Part shown: one piece after another, positions 16,613-25,101 of the stretch
Layout of the letters: each line of letters opens with the position of its first letter
How positions within the stretch are numbered: position 1 is the first letter of the stretch
NCBI RefSeq assembly: GCF_014596725.1
Contig: NZ_JACVEG010000002.1
Location: 744,001 to 808,000 of the forward strand
Direction of reading: 5' to 3'
Origin: Vibrio sp. Y2-5
GTDB taxonomy: Bacteria > Pseudomonadota > Gammaproteobacteria > Enterobacterales > Vibrionaceae
Length of the DNA stretch: 64,000 nt
The notes under the pieces: model-generated
Told to the model about the DNA's origin: nothing
Database searches by the model: none
What the model saw: the letters and a program-made list of their open reading frames with translations, nothing else
Made by a program: the position numbers and the translations under genes

Positions 16613-17073
16613 TTATTGACTACAGCGAAGCTGACTTTGCCGATTCGCTTCGGGCACTGTTACCCAAAGGCAAATACTGGCAGGAAGCGGAGAACGTTGA
16701 GCTGACCAATGTTATCGAAGCGCTGGCCATCGACTTCAAAACCACCCATGACGATGTGCAGCTGTCATTGCTCACCGATTTCAAACAAGCCTTGTTTGGT
16801 TGGAAAATTAGCGATTATCAGGCGCTACTCTATGAGGTGGCCGGGAACAATTCGGGCGTCGTTTCTGATGCGAGCGCCACGCCGAATCTGATTTATGTCT
16901 CGCTGGGAAATGAGTATCGAGGTTCAAGCAAGAAAGCTTGGACAGAGTTTGAAAAGAAACGACTGCCACACACAGAAATTACATGGACGTATCAATCACG
17001 GCTGGATGTGCATCACCAGTTGGCGAACTGCCGACACATTCGCAACTTACACACTTATGAGGTGACTCAATGA
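16594..17073 (+). CDS. Tail protein, Mu gp48/DUF2313 type
   Basis: A 159-residue protein with the family opening YSEADFADSLRALLPKGKYW, an internal helix (LTNVIEALAIDF) and a histidine-rich end (VHHQLANCRHIRNLHTYEV). In Mu the relative (gp48) links the baseplate wedge to the fibre. Start ATG 16,594 has AGGAG 7 bases upstream. Overlaps the fibre gene by 4 bases. Confidence 0.75.
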   Translation: MDTSSVIIDYSEADFADSLRALLPKGKYWQEAENVELTNVIEALAIDFKTTHDDVQLSLLTDFKQALFGWKISDYQALLYEVAGNNSGVVSDASATPNLIYVSLGNEYRGSSKKAWTEFEKKRLPHTEITWTYQSRLDVHHQLANCRHIRNLHTYEVTQ

Positions 17074-18194
17074 GCTTAATCATTACCGATGCCGGAATTG
17101 CTGCCGCGATTCGCGCCGGTGATTTGGGTATTGAATACAAAATTACGCACATCAGTATTGGCTCTGAAGGCTACGTTCCTGAGCCTGCTCAGACTGAGCT
17201 GCGTAACGAGCTGCAAAAGAAAGCCATCACACGAGGCGCGTTAGTCGCTCCTGGTCAACTGCATTTTGAAACCGTCTGGGATGGTGTTGAGGAGTTTGAA
17301 GGCAAAGAACTCGGTTACTGGCTGGAAGATGGAACTCTGTTTGCGGTCGATAGCCGAGACGGTGACATCATTACCTATAAGCGTAAAAACACGGTAGTCA
17401 CTGAAGCCTGTGAGCTGAACCTTTCTGCATCCACTATCAGCAACATTACCGTTGAACTGCTTGGTTCACCATACGCCACTGAAACCGTGGCGGGTATTGC
17501 GAAAGTAGCGACCAGTGAGCAGGTTGAAACGGGTACCAATGACAGCGCCTTTCTCACCGTGAAGAAGTTTCTCTATGCCCTCGATGTCACTCAGGTCATC
17601 GATAAGCTGGTGAATAATCTCTGGCTAAAACTGGCCGCTAGAATCTTTCCTGTCGGTGCAGCGATTCCTTGGTATACCGACACGGCTCCTAGTGGCTTTG
17701 CCATGATGAAAGGACAAGCGTTCAATAAAGCAACCTATCCACAATTAGCAGCCGTTTTCCCTACTGGTGTTCTGCCTGATATGCGTGGTCGTGCCGCTGT
17801 AGGCAAACTTGACGGTGAGACGGTAGGCGCATTCGAGCGAGGGGAAATTAAATCTCATAACCATTCTGGCTCTGTAACGTCTACTGACCTTGGCACGAAA
17901 ACCACGAGCACAAACTGGCATGACCATAATTTAAAAACCAACACAAACCCTTGGGGTGATGCGTTCGCCGCTTCTTGGATTGGAGACAACAACTGGCTGA
18001 TGCAAGGGTTTAAAGGCGCCATTGGTAACGTTGCGACTCAATATGCCAATGCGAGAAATTCTATAGATTCTGAAGCGCACAACCACACAGTCGCCATCGG
18101 TGCTCATGGTCATGGGTTAGCGATTAATGCCAATGGCGGTTCAAGAAACACCGTGGATAACATCAAAGTAAACTGGATTGTGAGGCTCGCATAA
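17070..18194 (+). CDS. Tail fibre protein with collar domain
   Basis: A 374-residue receptor-binding fibre. Residues 1-140 match the phage tail-collar N-terminal domain (ISIGSEGYVPEPAQTELRNEL and FETVWDG); TETVAGIAKVATSEQV follows (about 137-152), then the collar domain with GFAMMKGQAFNKATYPQLA and LPDMRGRAAVG (about 205-255). The C-terminus is His-rich (KSHNHSG, HNHTVAIGAHGHG), a common metal-binding knitted fibre tip. Adjacent gene is its probable partner. Confidence 0.8.
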   Translation: MSLIITDAGIAAAIRAGDLGIEYKITHISIGSEGYVPEPAQTELRNELQKKAITRGALVAPGQLHFETVWDGVEEFEGKELGYWLEDGTLFAVDSRDGDIITYKRKNTVVTEACELNLSASTISNITVELLGSPYATETVAGIAKVATSEQVETGTNDSAFLTVKKFLYALDVTQVIDKLVNNLWLKLAARIFPVGAAIPWYTDTAPSGFAMMKGQAFNKATYPQLAAVFPTGVLPDMRGRAAVGKLDGETVGAFERGEIKSHNHSGSVTSTDLGTKTTSTNWHDHNLKTNTNPWGDAFAASWIGDNNWLMQGFKGAIGNVATQYANARNSIDSEAHNHTVAIGAHGHGLAINANGGSRNTVDNIKVNWIVRLA

Positions 18195-19120
18195 TGACAA
18201 CATTTTTTACTACGTCCCAAACTGTCAATGTCTCTCGCCTGACCAATGATGGATGGTGGATTGAAAATACAACAGAGCATGTAGCAAAAGGGACAGCCCT
18301 GGGGAGTGACTTTACTGTCAACATCTATACGCCTTCAGCCGATGGTATGACCGCTCGCTATGACCGGAGCAATGATACGTGGTCGGTTGAAATCGAAGAT
18401 ATGACGAAGAAACCCTACTTCGACAAGAATGGCGGTAAACACTATTTAGATAACCCCGCGGGTGAATATCCGAAGGGAGCCATTTTGGAAGTCCCGCCGG
18501 AGTATGATGGTGAGACGCAAACTGTTTTATACAAAGACGGAAAATGGAAAGTCTATTCTATTCAGATAGGAGAAGCGTTTTATGGTGAGTATGGTGATGA
18601 GTTTGTTGTTTCAGATTACAACTTTGAGCTGCCTGAAAATCACACATTTACCAAGCCGCCTTCACTACGCTCGGATAAATATGTCGTAAAGCTTGTTAAC
18701 GGTGAATGGCAGCAACTTTTAGACCACCGAGGTCAAATTGCTTTTGCCAAAAATCGTGATAACGACAAAGACTATCAGATTAGAGACTTGGAAGAGCTAC
18801 CTGATACCCATACTCTTTTAGAGCCGAAGGCTTTTGAGTCGTGGGTCAATGGTGGCTGGCAGTATGATATTGAGCGTCATCGGCCGTTTAAAGTGGCAGA
18901 AGAGAAATCATGGCGCGATGCTGAACTCATCAAGGTGCTTAATCGCATTGATCAGTACGAGAAAGACCAAGGATATCCACTTGAGTTAAGAACCTCACCC
19001 ATTCAAAGTGAAGACGACTATATGAGGCTGTTACAAGATAGAAAAGTTCTGAGTGATTATCCTGAGTCAGAGCACTTCCCGTTCGGGCCCCGTCCTCCTC
19101 TTTCAGGTTTAACCCGATAA
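18194..19120 (+). CDS. Tail fibre-associated protein or chaperone
   Basis: A 308-residue protein, start overlapping the fibre stop. Repeated short motifs (NGEWQQLLDHRGQIAF, NGGWQYDIERHRPF, DGKWKVYS) recall the tail-fibre assembly proteins, and the C-terminal SWRDAELIKVLNRIDQY fits their conserved helix. It probably helps to fold or extend the fibre and may vary between strains. Last gene of the baseplate operon, followed at once by a terminator. Confidence 0.6.
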   Translation: MTTFFTTSQTVNVSRLTNDGWWIENTTEHVAKGTALGSDFTVNIYTPSADGMTARYDRSNDTWSVEIEDMTKKPYFDKNGGKHYLDNPAGEYPKGAILEVPPEYDGETQTVLYKDGKWKVYSIQIGEAFYGEYGDEFVVSDYNFELPENHTFTKPPSLRSDKYVVKLVNGEWQQLLDHRGQIAFAKNRDNDKDYQIRDLEELPDTHTLLEPKAFESWVNGGWQYDIERHRPFKVAEEKSWRDAELIKVLNRIDQYEKDQGYPLELRTSPIQSEDDYMRLLQDRKVLSDYPESEHFPFGPRPPLSGLTR

Positions 19121-19125
19121 ATTGG

Positions 19126-19147
19126 ACCCAGCTTCGTGCTGGGTTTT
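19126..19147 (+). terminator. Terminator after the baseplate/fibre operon
   Basis: ACCCAGC and GCTGGGT pair around a TTCGT loop and are followed by TTTTC. The T-run runs into copy b of the late dyad. Confidence 0.75.
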
Positions 19148-19166
19148 CTACATCTACCATCTAGAA
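19146..19166 (+). promoter_or_regulatory. Late-promoter dyad, copy b (lysis operon)
   Basis: TTCTA, 11 bases, TAGAA: a perfect inverted repeat at the ends, matching copy a at 17 of 21 positions. About 70 bases upstream of the endolysin start, with GATACACT near 19,197 as a possible -10. Confidence 0.55.
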
Positions 19167-19235
19167 ACCGCTTAGATATCAGACGGATTAGCACAGCGAT
19201 ACACTGGCTTTAGTTACACAAACTAAGGCTTAATC

Positions 19236-19652
19236 ATGAAAGCACTCGCCACCAAACTGATTAAAAAACACGAAGGGCTCCGCTTGAAGCCCTATCGCTG
19301 CAGCAGTCAGAAAATCACCATCGGCTACGGTCGAAACCTGCAAGATAACGGCATCACTTTAGAAGAAGCAGAAACCATGCTTCAACACGACCTTGGTACT
19401 GCCATCAAAGATGCGCAAGCACTGCCATTCTTTGCCTCCCTTAATGAAGCTCGCCAAGCGGTCATTGTCGATATGGTTTTTAACCTCGGCTTACCACGCT
19501 TTGGCATGTTCAAAAAAATGATTGCCGCGATTGAGCGTGAACACTGGCATGTTGCCGCTAATGAAATGCTCAATAGCCGCTGGGCACGACAAGTCGGTAA
19601 ACGCGCCAATACGCTCAGTGAAATGATGCGTCTCGGCACAGAAATTAACTAA
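19236..19652 (+). CDS. Endolysin, T4-lysozyme type (GH24)
   Basis: A 138-residue muramidase that breaks the N-acetylmuramic acid to N-acetylglucosamine bond of peptidoglycan at lysis. The catalytic set reads E13 (KKHEGLRLK), C22 where T4 has Asp, and T28 (KITIGYGRNL), i.e. the ECT version of the E-x8-(D/C)-x5-T motif known from several phage lysozymes. No signal or anchor sequence, so release needs a holin, probably one of the next two genes. Confidence 0.85.
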   Translation: MKALATKLIKKHEGLRLKPYRCSSQKITIGYGRNLQDNGITLEEAETMLQHDLGTAIKDAQALPFFASLNEARQAVIVDMVFNLGLPRFGMFKKMIAAIEREHWHVAANEMLNSRWARQVGKRANTLSEMMRLGTEIN

Positions 19653-19662
19653 GGAGTCATCC

Positions 19663-19893
19663 ATGAGTTTTCTAACAAACATTCTCGGCAAAACCCTATG
19701 GGAAGTGCTCAAAGGTCTTTTCTTTCAAGTTGCATGGAAAGTGATTCTAGAGCGCTTCGCTTCTCGCTTGGTGATTTGGGGACTGGAGAAAATCAAAAAC
19801 CTATCGACCAATGACGTGACCCAAGAAACGGTAAACGACATCATCCTGTCTCTGAAAGGTAAAAAACTGAAAGAGGTAGAGCAATGGGAATGA
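19663..19893 (+). CDS. Small membrane-associated lysis protein, unknown
   Basis: A 76-residue protein with an amphipathic/hydrophobic first half (LGKTLWEVLKGLFFQVAWKV) and a polar C-terminal half. AGGAG at 19,652-19,656 precedes it. It overlaps the next gene by 10 bases. Position after the endolysin suggests a holin or antiholin role; no family named. Confidence 0.5.
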   Translation: MSFLTNILGKTLWEVLKGLFFQVAWKVILERFASRLVIWGLEKIKNLSTNDVTQETVNDIILSLKGKKLKEVEQWE

Positions 19894-20129
19894 CACTAGA
19901 TCCAGGTTGGGTTAATGCTGTTCTGGCCTTTGGTACTTTTGTCACGCTTATCTTAAGTTTGCTCATTGGCTACCTGTTTCGCCTATCCAAAGAACTGGGT
20001 GAATACAAAACCCACGTAGCTGAAACCTACGCCACCAAAGATGATGTCAAAGAACTTGGTGACCGTATCGAGAGAAGCATGGTGAAAGAGTTCGATAGGA
20101 TTCATTCACTACTCAAAAATGCCGCCTGA
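19884..20129 (+). CDS. DUF2730-like membrane protein, holin/spanin region
   Basis: An 81-residue protein: one transmembrane helix (VNAVLAFGTFVTLILSLLIGY, about 10-30) and a charged coiled-coil tail (YATKDDVKELGDRIERSM). This resembles the DUF2730 proteins of Mu- and K139-like phages, found near lysis genes. A terminator hairpin overlaps its stop. Confidence 0.55.
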   Translation: MGMTLDPGWVNAVLAFGTFVTLILSLLIGYLFRLSKELGEYKTHVAETYATKDDVKELGDRIERSMVKEFDRIHSLLKNAA

Positions 20130-20147
20130 AATGGGCGGCATCTTTTT
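20119..20147 (+). terminator. Terminator after the lysis genes
   Basis: ATGCCGCC and GGCGGCAT form an 8-base stem with a 7-base loop, followed by CTTTTTG. It closes the lysis operon and isolates the lipoprotein/HEPN pair that follows. Confidence 0.8.
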
Positions 20148-20251
20148 GTCTTTCATCACAACTTCAATATAAGACATGGAATTCCATAAAAACCAGATCA
20201 TAATAAAATAAGTAAACCAAAGTTGCATATGGACACATCAAAGGAGTGATT

Positions 20252-20572
20252 GTGAAGAAGTTAATATTGGTTTTAGCAACTACCTTATTGGTGGCTTGTT
20301 CTTCTCAAGTACAACAGGGCTCTATTTCTTTAGCATATTCAAATTTCGAAGACCGTGATTATGAAGATACATTGAAGTACATAAACCAAGCTGAGAAAGT
20401 AAGAAATACAACGCCAGAAATGCATGCTGAACTTACTTATTTGAAAGCGCTGACCTATCAAAAAATGGGCAGATATGATGAAGAAGAAGCATTATATCGA
20501 TACCTAGTAGAACAGCACCCAAGATCTCAATATGGCTACCTGGCTAAAGAACAACTTGCGAAGAAAATGTAA
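20252..20572 (+). CDS. TPR-like lipoprotein, partner of the HEPN-LOTUS gene
   Basis: A 106-residue lipoprotein: MKKLILVLATTLLVAC is a lipoprotein signal with lipobox LLVAC. The mature part has TPR-type helices (YEDTLKYINQAEKV, ELTYLKALTYQKMGRYDEEEALYRYLVEQHP). The GTG at 20,252 is chosen because AAGGAG stands 5 bases upstream; the alternative GTG at 20,246 overlaps that site. Its TAA shares an A with the ATG of the next gene, so the two are coupled. The pair has its own transcription unit between terminator 20,119 and the convergent portal gene. Confidence 0.65.
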   Translation: MKKLILVLATTLLVACSSQVQQGSISLAYSNFEDRDYEDTLKYINQAEKVRNTTPEMHAELTYLKALTYQKMGRYDEEEALYRYLVEQHPRSQYGYLAKEQLAKKM

Positions 20573-21366
20573 TGAGAGAAGACGTTCTCAATAAATTGAT
20601 AGAAGACATATATACAAAAATAGGCCGTAACGTTGTTCTGTACCAAAAATTGGAGCTTCTCTTAAAGGATCTAAGCTCCAAAAATGTTTGTGGCTATCTA
20701 AGTGAGTTAACTAATAAAAAATACGGCCTCGATGGTATATCTAGAACAAAAACATTAGGGGGCCTAATTAAAGATTATCCATTAAGACTCGAGACTGAAC
20801 ATGAAGTAGAAACTTCAACTCCAGACGATAAAGACGAGGCATATATTTCATTTAAATTTGAAAGAGTTGCTTCTGAAGAGTACATAACAAGAAAAAAGAA
20901 TGAGTTATCTAAATTAGTAAAAAATCGAAATTCTTTAATACATCACGTCTTACTTGAGCATGACCTAAAAACTGTTGAAGGATGCAAAGCTCTAGCCAAA
21001 ATTTTAGATCAGCAAGCTGAAGAAGTTCGCCATGAAATTGAAGATTTTCGTCTAAGTTATAGAGCTATTTCTCAATCGGTTGATATGCTTATTGTTATTC
21101 AGTACCCAATTCTTATTCATCTAGTAGATATAACCAATAAGTATTCCAGAGAAGATGGTTGGACGTTGCTTAGTACATCAGCGAATATTCTTAAGCAGCG
21201 CTTCCCCAAAGACTATTTAGAACTAAAGGCGTCGATAGGAAATCGGTCATTGAAATCTTTTTTGATAGAAACACCTTTGTTTATTCTAGGTGAAGAAAGT
21301 TTGTCATCTGGTGGTACGCGCTGCGTTATTAAAGTTCGTCCAAAACTTTCAGTTACAGTTGGTTAA
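20572..21366 (+). CDS. Predicted HEPN plus LOTUS (OST-HTH) RNA-targeting protein
   Basis: A 264-residue protein. The N-terminal helical region ends with RNSLIH (R119-x4-H124), the RNase motif of HEPN domains. Residues about 195-262 (EDGWTLLSTSANILKQRFPK, ASIGNRSLKSFL, LFILGEES, CVIKVRP) follow the OST-HTH/LOTUS pattern of an RNA-binding winged helix: GW, core helix, RSL-FL, two-strand wing. HEPN proteins are common effectors of abortive infection and toxin-antitoxin pairs. AT-rich unlike the flanking structural genes, so it is probably cargo. Both domain calls are by eye. Confidence 0.55.
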   Translation: MREDVLNKLIEDIYTKIGRNVVLYQKLELLLKDLSSKNVCGYLSELTNKKYGLDGISRTKTLGGLIKDYPLRLETEHEVETSTPDDKDEAYISFKFERVASEEYITRKKNELSKLVKNRNSLIHHVLLEHDLKTVEGCKALAKILDQQAEEVRHEIEDFRLSYRAISQSVDMLIVIQYPILIHLVDITNKYSREDGWTLLSTSANILKQRFPKDYLELKASIGNRSLKSFLIETPLFILGEESLSSGGTRCVIKVRPKLSVTVG

Positions 21367-21372
21367 TTATTA

Positions 21373-22332
21373 TCACTCCAAACTCTCATACTTATTTGCG
21401 GTGATCACATCCATTCCCACAAACTCATTCAATTCACTGAGCGAATCAATCAACGGTAACAGCTCATTCTTAAAGAAAATGCGGTCGATTTTGTTTAGGT
21501 CGCTGCTTGATGTAATTCCTTCGCGTTTAACACTCATTAGCTCCAAAGGAACGCGGTGGAGGGAAAGCACATCGTTGGTCGTTTGGTTCATCACATCCTT
21601 GAAAGAGTCTTTGGCTTCCACTTGTCCGATCGGTTTCAGCTCTGGCGCTTTGGTGTCTTTACCCTTGGCATTCACAAACAGGTTTTTAAACGCCATACCT
21701 TCTTTGGCTTGCAGCTTATTGCGGATGTCATTTTCCGTTTCTTTGGTCATGCTGGGCTCGTTCATATACAGCAAGTAACCTGCGTGTGAACCATTGCGGT
21801 AGTACTGGCGACGGAATAGGGTGGCATCATCATTCAGCCAGATTGAAGTTAGTCCACTCACATGCTGAGGTAAACCATAAAGCTCCTGCGCCACATCGTA
21901 TTCAGCTAAGTGAAAAATCTGACCATTTCGGAAATTCACCCGACCTTCGTCATCGTATGCGCGTGGTTTGTAGGTATAACCTAAGTCTTCACGCCTGCGC
22001 ATGTAGAGTGCAGGAATATGCTTGATGCGAAGCACTTGCCCTAACAAATTTCGCACAACGTGAAAGTAGCCATTACCGAAGGTTAAGTAGTCTTGAATGA
22101 AACGCTTTAGGTCACGGCGAGACAAAACCTCTGCTACAGTGACAGCATAGGTGAGGGTATTACGCTTAAACTCAATTGCACTTGAATGCATCGGGTTCAC
22201 GCGCAGCGCTTTGGCGAGTGTGTCTAGGGCAATCGGTGGCTCATACAAACCATCCATCAACGCGACTTCAAGGTAATTCAGAATATCGCTATTCATTACG
22301 CTGACAGGGTTAGAAAATTCAATCTCAATCAC
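21373..22332 (-). CDS. Q: Portal protein, P2 gpQ/PBSX type
   Basis: A 319-residue portal: a dodecameric ring at one capsid vertex through which DNA enters. Family marks include FGNGYFHVVRNLLGQVLRI, the YRRQYYRNGSHAGYLLY segment and FKDVMNQTTNDVLSLHRVPLELM. GTG at 22,330-22,332 is taken as start because AGGAGAT lies just before it and upstream residues in the frame overlap the terminase end without similarity. Leftward operon with the terminase. Confidence 0.85.
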   Translation of the reverse strand: MIEIEFSNPVSVMNSDILNYLEVALMDGLYEPPIALDTLAKALRVNPMHSSAIEFKRNTLTYAVTVAEVLSRRDLKRFIQDYLTFGNGYFHVVRNLLGQVLRIKHIPALYMRRREDLGYTYKPRAYDDEGRVNFRNGQIFHLAEYDVAQELYGLPQHVSGLTSIWLNDDATLFRRQYYRNGSHAGYLLYMNEPSMTKETENDIRNKLQAKEGMAFKNLFVNAKGKDTKAPELKPIGQVEAKDSFKDVMNQTTNDVLSLHRVPLELMSVKREGITSSSDLNKIDRIFFKNELLPLIDSLSELNEFVGMDVITANKYESLE

Positions 22333-22342
22333 TTTGCATCTC

Positions 22343-24103
22343 CTAGAAGAACGACACGGTCGTATCGTCTTCGCAATGAATATCAATCGGCTCCCAATGC
22401 ATCACATGCATAGAAGCCCAAGCAAGGTCAGCGTGAGAGCCAACCTTGCTGCGGTTAGAAATAAAGGTTACTTGGTTGCTCGCTTTGGTGGTCTGCTGGC
22501 GAATCATCAGGAATGAGTGGACCAAATCATCCCACTCACCATCAAATTGTAGGCGCCCATCATTGATGATTTCTCGCGCCTTATAGACCATCATTCGTTT
22601 CACTTCGGGCGAGTAATCCAGTTCAATCAAACTTGGGTAAAATTTGCGAACCAGTTCCGCCACGGCAGAACCAACACCACTCACATCAATCGCCAGATGG
22701 ACCACGTTGTACTTTTCGGTGATGCCTTTAATGGCTTGCGCTTGCTGCTCATAGCTAGAGCCTTTAAGTCGCACTCGCTCAATCAAACGGAACACGCCAC
22801 CTTTGCGTTTGGGTTTCAGGGCAACCACTAAGCCTGCATCGTCAGAGCCTTCACCCTGACCGCCGCCTCGTGGGTCATAGCCGACCAACACCTCTGCGCT
22901 GCCAACAGGCCGCGCCTTGTTGTGATCGACATCCTTCCACAATGACGAATCCGTTTTACACGCCAGCAGTGCTTTAAGAGAGAATATCGATGCAGAGTCA
23001 TCAAGGAACACGCAACGCAGCAAGTTATCGAAGACGGTTTTGTCGGGATACTTGCGGCGCAATTTATCCATGTTGAAAAAGGTGGCGCCTTTGGCAATTG
23101 CATCATCAATGGTGATGATTTGACGGAAAATACCATCTTCACCCAATGAGCCGTTCTTCAGTGCCGCATGGCTGACATCGATACCCAGCTCCTTTTTACC
23201 CTGCCATTTTGGATAGGCTTCATGGGCAACGGTCGAAGGCGTCGACAAATAAGTGGTGCGGTATTTGTCGTGAATCGACATACCGCCTGCGTAGTCGTCC
23301 AGTTCCCCGAACTTAGGTATCCAGAACACTTCATCAAAGTAAACGTGGCCGTTAAAGCCTTGCGAGGTTCGAGCATTAGTCGAGAGAAAATAGAAAGTCG
23401 CGCCGTTAGACAATTGCAGTTCATCTTTGCCTTTTAGGTCAACATCACCAATCTCTAACGCAAAACGGCGAATGTAGTTTTTGAAAATTTCAGACTGTTT
23501 TCGCGACGCAGATAAAAACACCTGGTTATCGCCATTAAGCACCGCATCCTCAAAAGCTTCATAAGCGAAGTAATACGTTAAACCAATCTGGCGAGATTTG
23601 AGGTAGAAGCGGAATTCATTGAGTTCGCTGTTGCACTTATGCCGGTGGATCTCTTTTTGGTATTCGAAGAAGGTTTTCTCACGGAACTCGTCCAAAACTT
23701 GCTTGGTGATGTGCGAAACATCGTTCTTCACCTTGTTTGGCTTACGCCCGCGCTTTCGCTCTCCATCACTGCGTCCACTTGGACGGTGGCGCTTTTCGTC
23801 CGCTTCATCGCGTTTACGTTTTTGCTCAAGCAGAAACTCCAACTCTTTCAACTGCTCATCATGCTTTTGGTCAAGCCACAGCAAGTACGCGATACGCTGG
23901 CGAATCATCAGCTCTACGGGCGCATCGTCGCGCAACTCTTTCCAGTTGAACTTGTTAATCCACAATTGAATGGTGCGACCTGCCACACCCACGGCTTCGG
24001 AAATTTCAGCAGGTTTGAACTGACGTAGAAACAGCCCAAGCGCTTTGGATTGGTCTGCGGTGTACATCGGTGCATTTTGCTCGATAGCGAGATTCGTTTT
24101 CAT
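22343..24103 (-). CDS. P: Terminase large subunit, P2 gpP type
   Basis: An ATPase/nuclease of about 586 residues that cuts at cos and packages DNA with gpM. Marks: N-terminal HTH-like DNA-binding segment (FKPAEISEAVGVAGRTIQLW), ATP site KSRQIGLTYYFA, Walker B VYFDEVFW, and nuclease motif VGYDPRGGGQ with AIDVSG behind it. The start is uncertain: ATG at 24,103 is the first in-frame ATG, but no clear ribosome binding site is seen; a TTG at 24,145 would add 14 residues. Transcribed left from the dyad at 24,149. Confidence 0.85.
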   Translation of the reverse strand: MKTNLAIEQNAPMYTADQSKALGLFLRQFKPAEISEAVGVAGRTIQLWINKFNWKELRDDAPVELMIRQRIAYLLWLDQKHDEQLKELEFLLEQKRKRDEADEKRHRPSGRSDGERKRGRKPNKVKNDVSHITKQVLDEFREKTFFEYQKEIHRHKCNSELNEFRFYLKSRQIGLTYYFAYEAFEDAVLNGDNQVFLSASRKQSEIFKNYIRRFALEIGDVDLKGKDELQLSNGATFYFLSTNARTSQGFNGHVYFDEVFWIPKFGELDDYAGGMSIHDKYRTTYLSTPSTVAHEAYPKWQGKKELGIDVSHAALKNGSLGEDGIFRQIITIDDAIAKGATFFNMDKLRRKYPDKTVFDNLLRCVFLDDSASIFSLKALLACKTDSSLWKDVDHNKARPVGSAEVLVGYDPRGGGQGEGSDDAGLVVALKPKRKGGVFRLIERVRLKGSSYEQQAQAIKGITEKYNVVHLAIDVSGVGSAVAELVRKFYPSLIELDYSPEVKRMMVYKAREIINDGRLQFDGEWDDLVHSFLMIRQQTTKASNQVTFISNRSKVGSHADLAWASMHVMHWEPIDIHCEDDTTVSFF

Positions 24104-24148
24104 GCTTGCATAGTGCAACAGCGCCCGCCATTCCTCAGCTAGCAAGGT

Positions 24149-24169
24149 TTCTAAATCACCTATCTAGAA
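24149..24169. promoter_or_regulatory. Late-promoter dyad, copy c (between terminase and capsid operons)
   Basis: TTCTA, 11 bases, TAGAA. Perfect end dyad. It is placed between the leftward portal/terminase operon and the rightward capsid operon, so it could serve both. Confidence 0.6.
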
Positions 24170-24237
24170 TCTTCATAAATACAAAAAGTTAAGGTCATTG
24201 GTTAGATTGGAATCATCGAACTTAGGAGCGTTTAGGC

Positions 24238-25059
24238 ATGTTTCAATCACAACCCATTTGTATTTTGCAGGCAGGCACGACCGTCGACGGACGTGTGATT
24301 GAGCAACACATCATTGATGAAATTGCGCAGAGCTATAACCCTGAAACATACACAGCTCGAATCAACCAAGATCACTTAAGCAATAGCGTTAAATTCGGTT
24401 CGGTTTTGTCAGTAGAAAAGCGTGAAGACAAACTCTTTGCGGTGGTGAAACCAAACTCCAATTTATTGCAACAAGTAGAGAAAGGGCAGCTGTTGCATAC
24501 ATCTTGTGAGTTCATCGAAAAGTTCTCGGATACAGGTAAAGCCTACTTAACCGGATTGGCTTTAACCGATAAACCCGCCTCACTCGGCACAACCCAAATT
24601 CATCTATCGAGTAAAGACGATGGCAAGGTGCAGGTGCTTTCTAACTTCACCTTAAAGCCTGAGCAGTTCTCAATAGAAAGCGAAGACGCAGACGTCTCGC
24701 TATTCCAGAAATTCAAAAACTGGCTCAACGGTGAAAAGCCGACTGAGCAGCTTTCCCAACAAGAGGAAGAAGACGAAATGAGTAAAGAAACCGAAGAGCT
24801 GTTGAAGCAAAGCATTGAGCAGACCAACAAGCTAAGTGAACAGCTTGGACAACTGGTCGAAACGCTAAGCAGCAAAGAGACACCGAAAGAGCCTGTTGTT
24901 ACTGACCCGCCAAAACAGCCAGAAGCGAACCCGCTTGAAGATGAAGTGAAAAAGCTGTCGTCACAAATGGAAGAGCTAACCACCAAGCTCAGCACCATTA
25001 CTGACGAACAGGAGCGCAAACTGGCGGGTCAAGATACTGAAACTGAAGACTACCTATAA
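24238..25059 (+). CDS. O: Capsid scaffolding protein and protease, P2 gpO type
   Basis: A 273-residue scaffold-protease. The N-terminal half is the serine protease, with H in QDHLSNSV and S in HTSCEF; the C-terminal half (about 180-273) is a charged coiled coil (KQSIEQTNKLSEQLGQLVETL) that acts as scaffold. In P2 gpO shapes the procapsid and trims capsid subunits. Start ATG 24,238 has TAGGAG upstream. First gene of the rightward head/tail operon. Confidence 0.8.
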   Translation: MFQSQPICILQAGTTVDGRVIEQHIIDEIAQSYNPETYTARINQDHLSNSVKFGSVLSVEKREDKLFAVVKPNSNLLQQVEKGQLLHTSCEFIEKFSDTGKAYLTGLALTDKPASLGTTQIHLSSKDDGKVQVLSNFTLKPEQFSIESEDADVSLFQKFKNWLNGEKPTEQLSQQEEEDEMSKETEELLKQSIEQTNKLSEQLGQLVETLSSKETPKEPVVTDPPKQPEANPLEDEVKKLSSQMEELTTKLSTITDEQERKLAGQDTETEDYL

Positions 25060-25101
25060 GCGCTTAGGTTTCTCACTCATTCAATTTGTATAGGTAAAGT
25101 C

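Noticed and set aside
21556..23969. Several open frames on the plus strand within the portal and terminase genes
   Set aside because: They mirror the minus-strand coding sequence and have no family features or ribosome binding sites.
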